A DNA stretch of 64,000 bases. Origin: Chrysopilus asiliformis (taxonomy: Eukaryota > Arthropoda > Insecta > Diptera > Rhagionidae). The position numbers and the translations under genes are program-made. The notes beneath the pieces were generated by a model, which saw only the letters and a list, made by a program, of their open reading frames with translations, had not been told where the DNA came from and ran no database searches. The stretch is taken from contig OZ035961.1 of NCBI GenBank assembly GCA_964034945.1, positions 62,027,629-62,091,628 on the forward strand, in the 5' to 3' direction. Below are positions 11,923 through 20,739 of the stretch, in pieces; within the stretch, counting starts at the first letter, position 1, and each line of letters starts with the position of its first letter.

Positions 11923-13870
11923 AGGACATAACTCATATCTGTTGGATTTGTTTTTAACTACAAATTCGTCTAAATATAGCGTTTCTGTTCTCCCTCCCCT
12001 GGGAGGATCTGATCACTGTCTGGTAAGCTGTTCATTTTCCACCGTAAGGCCCCCTAAAAATTCAACTAAAGTCCCGTGTAGGACTGTTTGGCATTTTTAA
12101 AAAAAGCCAACTCGGAGAGCTTAAATCAGTATTTTGCAGCTTTCAAATGGTCCGATTGTTTCAGGGAATGTGACATTGACATTGCGACTTCAAAGGTCAC
12201 GAACTTCATACCAAGTGTAATCACACTTGGCATGAAGTCCTGCATACCGTGCAGTTCGATTCGGGCGAAGTGTGACCCCAACACCTGGTTCACAAAAGCG
12301 TGTTGCGACGCCATCAAAACAAAAAAGATGGCGTTTTCTGAATTTAGCGGAATCCCTAACGAAGAAACCCGCTTGCCGTTTATAAACACTGGTTACACCA
12401 CCAAGTCGATACTACGGCGTGCTAAATATGACTTCGACCAAAAGATGAAGTGGAAAATCTTGAACTGCTCGAAAGAAAAAAAAATCTTTTTGGCCAATGG
12501 TGAAAGTAAAAATCTTGAACACCTCAACTAATTTGTGAAAATGAAGTCGACCCCAAAGGCAAACGTTTTAGCCTCGAAATTCGCAGCAAAATTGAGTGTC
12601 CCGAAATCCAACCAATTACCGTCCCAACCCACCATCTCTGAGATTTTTTCTCCAAAAATTTCCCTCCGCAGAAGACAAATAGTTAAAATTCTGCAGGAGA
12701 TTGACGTGAAGAAATCCACAGGACCTGATGGCATTCCCCCCATGTTTTGGAAAAATATGCCGTCACTTTAGCTGGACTCTTCGCTCCCTATTTTATCTCA
12801 GCTTCTCCAAGGGGATCTATCCTTCTTCTTGGAAAGCAGGGGAGACATTGTGGATCTCGAAAAACGAGACCAGCGAATTCGAAAGGCAACTTCGATTTCG
12901 AGAGACAATGGAATTACGTATCTCGAACATGACAATTTCGAGATTTCCCCAAGGGAAATATTTTTGACAGATAATGTTTATTTATTTTTGTGGTGTTAAA
13001 GTGAAAAGTTGCATTTAATTGTTCCACTTTATTCAGTAAAATGTTTCTTCCGAACATTTTCCACAACTGCCGTCTAAAACCCCAACTGCCGTCTCGAAAG
13101 CACAAGACCTTTCGAGAAATATCGGTAGAGAGAAATGTCAGAAACCCTCGATTTTCGAGATAAGCAATCAGGCATTAAATTCGAGAAAACGAACGAGCCC
13201 AAGGCAAATTTTTGGGAAATTTCAAATGCATTATATATTTTTAAGTTTTTCGCAGTTTTTTGCTTTATGCGGATAAATTATTTCAAGTGGTATGCTACAA
13301 AACCCTTTAAATATTTATTTGGGTTTTATAAAAAACCATTAATCATAGAATTTTGTATTATTCTATGTGCGTTCAGTAAAAAATTATTACTTTCGAAAGA
13401 ACATTTTTTTGTGGTTTTTAGGTATTTTTAAAAGCCAGCACCCACTTTTTTTTCTTTGGAAATGCGAATTTTGCGATATTTATGCAAAAAAATGTTGTTA
13501 CGACTACTCTTTTTCGAGAACTTGGTATGCAATGTCGAGCACAAAATCAAGATAGGCAATACCAATTCATGGTTTCTCGATCGTACTAGCGTTTGTTCGA
13601 GATCCGCAATATGCCCCCAGCTAATATCCAGGCCATTCCCAAAAATGGTGACAAATGCGACCACTCAAATTATAGACCTACAGCTCTGACCTCCGTACTT
13701 GCCAAGGTTATGGAAACTTTGATCAACAGAAAAATCACAAACTTCTTAGAACGCAATAACATAATCAACGATTGTCAATATGGCTTTCGTGCGCGCCGCG
13801 CCACAGGCGATCTTATAGTTTGCTTGACCGAGTGTTGGAGTAAAAGTTTTTATAATGTTGGCGAATCACA
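11923..13870 (+). pseudogene. Non-LTR retrotransposon, broken (EN end to RT start)
   Basis: Order of recognisable pieces: the end of an APE-type endonuclease ('LDLFLTTNSSKYSV', 'GGSDHCLVSC'), a linker with 'TWFTKACCDAIKTKK', the reverse transcriptase entry motif 'KSTGPDGIPP', 'FSKGIYPSSWKAG', then after an inserted MITE 'KNGDKCDHSNYRPTALTS', 'VLAKVMETLINRKI' and 'NDCQYGFRARRATGDL'. These are Jockey/RTE-like RT motifs 0 to 3. The YADD catalytic part is missing: after about 13870 the frame ends in unrelated sequence. Several stops and frameshifts make it inactive. It was inserted into the BEL remnant just upstream. Confidence 0.85.
12840..13617. mobile_element. Non-autonomous TIR element, CAG duplication, 778 bp
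   Basis: The left end GGGAGACATTGTGGATCTCG and the right end, read in reverse, GGGGCATATTGCGGATCTCG form inverted repeats. CAG occurs on both sides (12837-12839 and 13618-13620). Deleting the element and one CAG rejoins the RT reading frame of the host non-LTR element between SSWKA and the NIQ region. The interior has many copies of TCGAGA or TTCGAGA on both strands, as expected of transposase binding sites near the ends. The 3-bp duplication excludes hAT, piggyBac and mariner. The superfamily is not clear to me. Confidence 0.75.
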
Positions 13871-13899
13871 AACAATAGTTTTGGAAACATTCCCCATGG

Positions 13900-14150
13900 A
13901 AATATCAATAGAATATGCTGAGTACCCCAACAGAGCAACGATGCTCGAGAGACGACAGTGACTCTGTCAAAGATTTGTCAGATTTGGGGTACAAAGATTG
14001 CGTTTGTGGCCATTGAAGTCGCAACGTCAACGTCACCAGATCAGGATGGCATGAGAAAGGAAGCCACTTATCATTATGGATGTTGAAATCACCCATTGGA
14101 TTAATGCCGTATCGCCATTGCATGTACAAAATAGTGAATACAGTTCAGGG
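13900..14150 (-). pseudogene. Non-LTR endonuclease fragment
   Basis: On the minus strand the peptide 'MGDFNIHNDKWLPFS' carries the GDFN motif of APE-type endonucleases of non-LTR retrotransposons. The same block, 'AGDFNIHNDKWLQ', is found on the plus strand at 37905-37942, so both belong to one family. Only this motif and a short decayed tail survive. It lies inverted relative to the RT fragment at 13620-13870, so the copy here was scrambled. Confidence 0.6.
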
Positions 14151-14529
14151 AACAAACATGTATTATAGATAATTGCGAGTAACTAGAGGTGACCTATCAG
14201 TGGGTGCGTTGGAATGTCACGACAAAAAAAACGAGATTTAAATTATTTGAATGTGATTATAAAAAGAATGAAACTGACGGTAATGACAATAGTGTGTGTA
14301 CACCGGTGACTCACATGGTAGCCAACGTGTTAAACAAAAAAAACTATTCAATATTCCGATTTTTTGAAACCAAGAACAATTCTATCCTTTAAATATCGTA
14401 CACATTTGTGATGCGTAAAAAGTATGAATTAGTTACAAAAGTAACAGATCAAAGATTTTTTTTCGATTACTTATCTTAAATGTTAATCAAAGTTTTTTGT
14501 GGTTTATTGTCTTTATTTTTGGTAATAAA
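14151..14529. other. Unassigned AT-rich spacer
   Basis: I recognise nothing here. The sequence is AT-rich and has no convincing reading frame, inverted repeat or match to the other repeats in the window. Confidence 0.5.
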
Positions 14530-14531
14530 TA

Positions 14532-14916
14532 GGGTAAAGTATCCAGATCTGAGCCTCGGCACCAGTTCTGAGCACCCCTGGTAATTTTCCGGCTAAAACA
14601 AGAATTGTGCGCGATTGAGCCGATTAAAACACATTTCACAACGTGATGAAACCAATTATTTTTCGAATTCAATTCATATTTCTATGAGTTACTAGGCGTA
14701 CTTAATTTAATACGAGGGGCTCAGAACTGGATTTTGGGATAACTTCCACATTTACACATAATTCTTTTTTTTATCCAAATTGTTGAGAAATATGTATATG
14801 TTAATTTAATTTTCGACCAGTAAGTATAAGTTTCTCAGACAGTATACGGAAGACAAAGAAAAGATGGTATGAAATGAAAAAAGGCTTAAGGGGGCTCAGA
14901 TCTGGGTATTTTACCC
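14532..14916. mobile_element. Tigger-type MITE, TA duplication, 385 bp
   Basis: Ends are GGGTAAAGTATCCAGATCTG on the left and GGGTAAAATACCCAGATCTG on the right in reverse, flanked by TA (14530-14531 and 14917-14918). The first about 170 bp match 31120-31290 and the last about 215 bp match 34470-34690, the two ends of the transposase-bearing element downstream. This is therefore an internally deleted derivative of that Tigger/pogo family. It keeps the uninterrupted sequence around 14700-14714 that is split by another insertion in the long copy. Confidence 0.9.
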
Positions 14917-14918
14917 TA

Positions 14919-15583
14919 CATGTTTAAAACTCATATCCAGATTTTTTTACTAAATTTTTATTTCTTCCCTGCAAAATTGATATTGTCCGTAAGCCTTCTT
15001 TAATGCCTCTAAAATTAATGTCTAATTCTGTGAAAAGGCAAAACTTTATAACTAAGTTTTACAAATTTTAAACGAAGCAATTTAAAAATTCAAAAAAAAA
15101 AATATCACAAAAAAATTTTTTTTACTAATTTTTTTTTAAATTTAAATTAACGTTTAAAATAAATTTTTAATTGACGAACAAACTAAAAATTTTACCATGA
15201 GATATTTAATTGAAATTTTTAAATTGCTTAGTTGAAAATTTAAAAAACGTAGTTTTTGTTTAAATTTTGTAAACTTTCTCTAGAATGAGTTCAATGGATG
15301 AATAAACGTACCGAATAAAAAGTAACAATTACTTCCCCAAAAGTAACGAATGAGTTTCGGATCATAAAAGTAAAGAACTCAGCTCAGCACTTGAAACATC
15401 AGTACTATAAGGTAGACAAAAGCATTTAGGACTGTTTTAATTACACATGTGAGTCCCAGGAAGTCACAAGACTACTTAAAGGTTAATATTGGGACGAATT
15501 TGGTGATGGAAAATGTGTCTGCTTAAAAGGTTTGATCGCCTATGGAAACTGTCCGCAAATGTATATAAAATATCAATTCTTAC
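14919..15583. other. Intron sequence, nothing recognised
   Basis: AT-rich sequence downstream of the RhoGEF2 exon on the minus strand. It begins at the GTAAGA donor beside 15584. No further exon of the gene could be recognised here on the minus strand. Confidence 0.5.
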
Positions 15584-15770
15584 CTTTCTACTTTTACTCA
15601 TAAGACGACTTTTGAAACTTTTTTCTCGGCTAACAAAATAATGAACTCGGTCTATGAGACATCCAGGATTTAATCGTGTTACAAAAATCCGATGCAAAAC
15701 TGTAGAAAGAGCCGAGCATAATGCAAGTTTCTTTGGACATTCAACCGGGGATTCCTTATCTAGTTCGTCG
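15584..15770 (-). CDS. RhoGEF2: RhoGEF2-like gene, exon after the RGSL exon
   Basis: This exon of 187 nt runs from an acceptor (TTGTTTAG before 15770) to a donor (GTAAGA, GT at 15583-15582). It begins with the last base of a codon split by the 65-bp intron (AT then C, Ile), so it is in phase with the upstream exon, and it ends in phase 0. It encodes about 62 residues, including 'ALCSALSTVLHRIFVT' and 'DRVHYFVSREKSFKSRL', rich in basic residues. In RhoGEF2-type proteins this lies between the RGS-like domain and the C1 domain. No later exon is visible to the left, so C1, DH and PH exons should lie outside the window. Confidence 0.8.
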
Positions 15771-15835
15771 CTAAACAATGCAAGTAAAAACTTTCGTTTA
15801 GAATAAATTACTTTTTTACATAACCCAAATCTTAC

Positions 15836-16619
15836 ATTAGTTGTTGTAACTTTGGCAACAATGTGTCCTCGAAAATTTTTTGCTCTCTATTTTTATCACT
15901 TTTCGCGTCGTTCAATAATTGATCACTTGGTCCAAACATAGTGCCTAATCCAGCAGTGCGCTTCTGTTGAAAATCCCTCAATTGATCACAAATTTTCTCT
16001 TTGGCTTTTTTGCGGCTTTTCCAAAACACTTTCCGCAATATTTCTACTTTGTCATATTCATTTTGAAGTACACTATCCACTTCACGTGCAAGTGACTCTT
16101 CTATATTAAACCATAAGAGTGGGGCACACGGAACCAGGAATGTTGAGTGAATCTCATAGGCCCATTTTCTCATATCTTTTACTGTTCCTTCTTTATATAG
16201 CCCAGTTATTAAATAAAACAGAAGCGGCGCTGGATCTGAGTTAGACAAAACGAAGTTCAAAAATACAGCCAAATGAACTAAATTTTCTTGTTCTAAAAGA
16301 CGCTGTAAATGATTAAATGGTCCATGTTCATCTATTACACATTCTGGGTCAGAAATATCCTCTTCCTCCATTGAAATAATTTCTTTTTGTATAATATTTG
16401 CTTGTGCAGCCATAATTTGATTGGGGAATGTTGAAATATCAGTTGTTAGAGTTTCACGATCGGTATGGGAGTGATCTGTTTCCTCTGTTGTGTGAGTTAT
16501 CTCCTGTGGTTCACTAACACTTGACACTAAATAAGGTGGCGGTGGAGTTCCCGGTGGAGTTTCTTCACTTTCTTTCTCAAGCAATTCCCATGATCCTGAT
16601 GATGAATTGTTACGGCGTT
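15836..16619 (-). CDS. RhoGEF2: RhoGEF2-like gene, RGS-like domain exon
   Basis: This 784-nt exon starts after acceptor CACTAG at 16620 and ends at donor GTAAGA (15835-15834). It encodes a Ser-rich start, a proline run 'TPPGTPPPPYL', then an RGS-like (RGSL/LH) domain: 'GPFNHLQRLLEQ', 'NSDPAPLLFYLITGLY', 'MRKWAYEIHSTFLV' and the closing 'KRTAGLGTMFGPSDQLL'. This pattern, notably DP-x-PLLFYL and KRT-x-GLG, is that of PDZ-RhoGEF/LARG and fly RhoGEF2. In that family the domain binds active G-alpha 12/13 (Concertina in flies) and the protein activates Rho1 in cell-shape change. The codons are intact. The ATG inside the upstream intron is not the real start. Confidence 0.85.
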
Positions 16620-16681
16620 CTAGTGAATCATAAAAAATCATAAATAAAATTTCTTTATCAATAAAATATATTTTATCTTGC
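16620..16681 (-). other. GC-AG intron, 62 bp
   Basis: The donor is GCAAGA and the acceptor is TTCACTAG. Phases before and after match (1 then 2 bases). GC-AG introns are a known minor class. A GTGAAC alternative 12 bases upstream would create a stop codon (TAA) at the junction, so it is disfavoured. Confidence 0.65.
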
Positions 16682-16784
16682 CCAAATGTCGTTCACATTT
16701 TGACTGCATCCGCTCCGGAGAAGAAACCACACGTCGATGTTTTTTATGGTAAGTTGTATGTTGGATAGGAGTTTGACCCAAAGC
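16682..16784 (-). CDS. RhoGEF2: RhoGEF2-like gene, small exon before RGSL exon
   Basis: This 103-nt exon has no start codon. It follows a strong acceptor (ATATTTCAG, AG at 16786-16785) and begins in phase 0. It encodes 34 residues, 'ALGQTPIQHTTYHKKHRR' and then 'VVSSPERMQ' with a basic tail. The only donor that keeps the frame is GC: the exon ends CATTTGG and the intron begins GCAAGA (16681-16680). Joining the last G to the AA at 16619 gives a Glu codon and continues without a stop. The intron is then 62 bp, close to the next one at 65 bp. The basic HKKHRR and SSPE run suits the linker before the RGSL domain. Confidence 0.7.
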
Positions 16785-17099
16785 CTGAAATATAATGAAT
16801 AATATTTATTAAATATATCAGCTTTGTGTATTTACTATTGTTTTAGTTAAATTGATATTTACAGTGCACTCAAGGTGAAGATGTGTTTTAAAAAAACGCC
16901 ATGTTCGATAATGTTTGTTAAAATTATGAATTTATTATGGATACACTTGAAACTTTTCAGTCCTTTTTATTGAATTTTGGACTAATTCCCGTTTTCCAAA
17001 AAGAATTTACTTTAAAATATAGACAATATCATTATAAGTAAAACATTTATTTTTGATAGTTGTAAAACATTTATTTTGATCTTTCGGAGGGGTTCAGAT

Positions 17100-17715
17100 A
17101 CTAAAAAAAAACAAAAAAAAAAATTTAAAAAAAAAGCTTTTGTTAAAAAAGAATGCACTAAAAAGAAAAAAAAAATTTTATAAAAGCTTTTTAAAAACAA
17201 ATATAAAAGCTTTTTAAAAGCGAGATAAATTTTTATTTTATTGTTTTATGCTTTATCTCGCTTTTTAAAAGCTTTTATATTTGTGATACACAGCGTCCAG
17301 AAAATTATTTTTTTCTTTTTAGTACATTTTTTAATAAAAGCTTTTTTTTAAAATTTTTTTTTATTTTTTTTATTTTGTTCTTTTTAGTCTTCGAATATAT
17401 ATCCTTACATTTGAGATGTCCTTACAGGCTTTTTAACTTGAGAATCGTATTCAGCGACCCCAAAAACCCCCAGAATAGATTTTTTTCCGGAAAATTTGGA
17501 GAAAGGGATAATCACGTTATCCTTACAGGACCTTCCGTTATCATTACAGACTTTTTAATGGCAGATTCGGATTTAGCGACCTCAAAAACCCCCAGAATAG
17601 ATTTTTTTCCGGAAAATTTGGAGAAAAGGATAATCACGTTATCCTTATCGGACAAGTGGAAGTGGGTCAAAATTGGGTTGCAAGATTTGATCTGACAGAC
17701 AAACAGAAACGAAGG
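17100..17715 (+). mobile_element. Satellite-bearing hairpin element, short copy
   Basis: This copy shares all its parts with the long copy at 20461-24325: the AT-rich hairpin with AAAAGCTTTTTAAAAGCGAG arms, the 'GATACACAGCGTCCAG' block, a lead-in 'AGTCTTCGAATATATA', units of a 122-bp repeat, and the tail 'GGGTTGCAAGATTTGATCTG', a GACA run and GGCAAGCTAAATAAAAGC. Only about two repeat units are present. The left hairpin arm has lost the GCGTCCAG part. Reading frames here are products of the repeat and not genes. Confidence 0.75.
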
Positions 17716-18836
17716 CAAGCTAAATAAAAGCTTTTAATAAAAATTGAAAATCTGAGGGAATTGTGCCTGGTTTCTTTATTCCTGAACTATTTCACACTTA
17801 CAGAAACTTGTTGAATACCTTTTTAAGGGACGAAAAATGTTCGTCCATTAAATGGTATTCTCTCTACAGGGGCCAGATTCCGCAACTGAAAATTTTGTAT
17901 TGTTCAAGAAGTTCCCAATTTTACAAACGAAATTTCGTGCACACTGCGAATTCATAGTTGCGGAATTGGAGTCCGGCTCTTTAAAATGATTCCTGTAAAA
18001 TTCAAATTCAGATAAATAGGTAACCCTTATATACAACGTCTCCAACAACACGGTTTTGCTCTAGCATGTTTAGATATTTGCAGAAATCCGCCTTTTTGAG
18101 ACGTGTTTAATTTAGCACCGAAAAAGAATGGATTTTCTCAAATTCCGTTTCGGTGCGTTATCACCTTCATTTTTCGAGAGTGTGATAAAGGAGCGAGATG
18201 CTAAAACCCATATGAAATAATCATCAAAGGTGAAAAAAACCATCAAAAACAACAGCAAAAATGTACAGGAAATTTTCTGTGGGTGTGTTGGTCGATATTG
18301 CCCCGTATACTGCAATAATTTTACTATCCGACGAAGTCTGTCTTTGTGTGTTTGCGTGTTGTTCATACATATAAATTCGTTTTAATTGCAATTTATGTCT
18401 GGTTATTGTGGTTTCCACTTGATCTCATATGGCAGCATAAATCAACGGAATTTCTTAAATTTCTAATTGATTGATTAGTTGATTACGAATTTAATTGCTA
18501 TTGAATAATTTGCGATTAACTTTTTTAGTTGTAACATAAAACAAACAAACTATTAAAGTGAATCTGCATCACATCCATTTCCGAGAAAAATATAAAAATA
18601 TTTTCTAAGTAAGGCTTGTTAGCGGTGTGGCGTATTTAGTGTTTAAAAGAAAGAGCGGTTACGTATCCTATTTTGATACGCTTCATCATAAAATATGCGA
18701 ACATTATATTTTTATAAACTACATTAAATTATCAAAAAAATTTGTTTGTATTCCTATATGATAAAAGTACAAAAATAAAATTCCAAAAAAATGCATTTCG
18801 CCGTAGCTCTCGTCATAATTAACCGATTTAAATAAA
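17716..18836. other. Intron sequence, nothing recognised
   Basis: AT-rich, with only short reading frames on both strands (for example 18112-18418 minus) that look random. I see no domain, inverted repeat or tandem structure. Confidence 0.5.
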
Positions 18837-18844
18837 GAAGATAT

Positions 18845-19696
18845 GGCTAAACTTTACTTTAGGGGCGCGGTTGACTAGGATCCTCATATTTTTTTCCTAG
18901 CTTTATGGGGTCAAATGGATTAAAAACAAAAAAATTTAGTCGCTCGGCCATAGTAGGGAGCCGAGAGCCCCCCAAAGTTTTTTCGCAAAAACTACAAACG
19001 GCTATAATTTGTTTGTTTTTTTGACCGATTTTAAAACTGTAAACGCCAAAAGGTGTCCCTCAAAGATTTCTTTCCAAAAAGTTTTTGTTTGCCCCCACCC
19101 AAGAAAAAATACGCCTACAGCACTGAAAACAAAAAAATCTCTAAAATGTATTTTTTTGGACTCCGGAGCTCTCAAAATGCATTTTGAGCCACTTTTGTAT
19201 TTTTGGGGTCAGTGACCCCCCTAACCTCCACCCTCTGAAATGCGTTAATTTGACATTCAGAAGTTATACAAAGTATTTCTTTGGATTTACGAACTCATAA
19301 AAAGCCGTGTTGGATTATTTATATATAATGTAGGTTCCGGTGCTCCGACTACCATCCCCATCGCATTTTGAGAGCTCCGGAGTCCAAAAAAATACATTTT
19401 AGAGAATTTTTTTGTTTTCAATGCCGTATGCGTATTTTTTCTTGGGTGGGGGCAAACAAAAACTTTTTGGAAAGAACTCTTTGAGGGACACCTTTTGGCG
19501 TTTACAGTTTTAAAATCGGTCAAAAAACAAACAAATTATAGCCGTTTGTAGTTTTTGCGAAAAAATTTTGGGGGGCTCTCAGCTCCCCCCTATGGCCGAG
19601 CGACTATTTTTTTTTTTTAAATCCACTTGACCCCATAAAGCTAGGAAAAGAATATGAAGATCCTAGTCAACCGCGCCCCTAAAGTAAAATTTTGAC
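18845..19696. mobile_element. Long-TIR foldback element, 8-bp duplication, 852 bp
   Basis: Two arms of about 330 bp (18845-19180 and 19364-19696) are inverted copies of each other and enclose a unique centre of about 180 bp. The ends read GGCTAAACTTTACTTTAGGG on the left and, in reverse, GTCAAAATTTTACTTTAGGG on the right. The direct repeat GAAGATAT flanks both sides exactly (18837-18844 and 19697-19704). An 8-bp duplication is typical of hAT and P elements. The termini match neither consensus I know, so the class is open. The 68- and 78-aa frames in the arms are mirror images of each other and not genes. Confidence 0.85.
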
Positions 19697-19779
19697 GAAG
19701 ATATCAAAAGATTCCTATGATCATATTATTAGCCGAAGGTAATTGTTTGATCGTTACTGGTAATATTTTTTGCAGAATT

Positions 19780-20420
19780 GACCAATGGCTAGTAAAAGCA
19801 CTATGGTAACCCTCATTTAGTTAGTTCTCAGAGTCGACGTTAGAATGTTGTTAGTGTCTATGTTGTTAGTTGTTAGTGTAGAAAATCTCGAGTAAGTTGG
19901 CATTTGTTGCCCCTTTGTAGCGCATTTTCAATTAGTTAGAGATCGAGTTTGGCCTGGAATAATGAATGGTTGGTTTCGATGGGATCAGACGAGAGTCCAT
20001 CGAATTGGGTATCCTCGTGCAGTTGGCGGGTTCCCGATTCCTTTGGGGGTGAGATGGTGTTTGTACGTCGACCGGGCGCATTGCGAAATTTTCAGTGAAT
20101 GATCTGTGTTCGTTCTTTCACGTAATGAGAGATCTGGTCTTCACTCGCTGGCACTTGAGGAAAGATCTGTGTGTTCGTTCTTCCTCACCGCCGATGGGGA
20201 GATACTGTGTGTTCGTTCTGCCGCCTGGAAACCTATCATATTTGTGTCGTAGTTAACCTTCTCTTTTACTCCACTATAGATGCAACTTACTGAGTATATT
20301 TATACTCACAAAATGCAATTTTTTATTTATTTACAGTGAGACCGAAGAAAGACGGGCGTTGATGCCAAAAGGACACGCCGTGAGACGGATAAATAAAGAT
20401 CATATATTAGTGTTGATAAT
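19780..20420 (+). ncRNA. Possible spliced noncoding transcript or LTR-like segment
   Basis: This segment is less AT-rich than its surroundings and matches nothing else in the window. It contains three imperfect copies of CTGTGTGTTCGTTCT (around 20105, 20168 and 20205), a good donor (CGA then GTAAGT, GT at 19892), a strong acceptor (TTTATTTATTTACAG, ending 20336) and an AATAAA at 20392. These could define a two-exon noncoding RNA antisense to the host gene, or the 5' region of an unrecognised retroelement. No long frame is present. The class is a guess. Confidence 0.25.
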
Positions 20421-20460
20421 TTTTGTATGTCTGCATTTCAATAAAAAGTTCTAATAATAT

Positions 20461-20657
20461 TTAATAAAAAAAATGCACTAAAAAGAAAAAAATAATTTTC
20501 TGGACGCTGTGTATCACAAATATAAAAGCTTTTTAAAAGCGAGATAAATTTTTATTTTATTGTTTTATGCTTTATCTCGCTTTTTAAAAGCTTTTATATT
20601 TGTGATACACAGCGTCCAGAAAATTATTTTTTTCTTTTTAGTGCATTTTTTTTAATA
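20461..20657. repeat. Near-perfect palindrome with arms of about 88 bp
   Basis: The left arm from 20461 and the right arm ending near 20657 are almost exact inverted copies (including TGCACTAAAAAG, CTGGACGCTGTGTATCAC and AAAAGCTTTTTAAAAGCGAG) around an AT-rich loop of about 22 bases. It is the left part of the satellite-bearing element and would form a stable hairpin or cruciform. Confidence 0.85.
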
Positions 20658-20739
20658 AAAGCTTTTTTTAAAAAAATTTTTTTATTTTTTTTTATTTTGT
20701 TCTTCTTAGTCTTCGAATATATAGCTTTACATTTAAGAT

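Noticed and set aside
16622..16641. ATG at 16641 as the start of a separate 269-aa protein
   Set aside because: It lies inside the 62-bp intron just before a good acceptor. The coding sequence continues into an upstream exon in matching phase.
18112..18418. Possible extra RhoGEF2 exon on the minus strand
   Set aside because: The frames are short, partly hydrophobic and lack matching splice sites or similarity to the family.
19009..19523. Paired 68- and 78-aa frames with the same peptide on opposite strands
   Set aside because: They are the same sequence read from the two arms of the foldback element.
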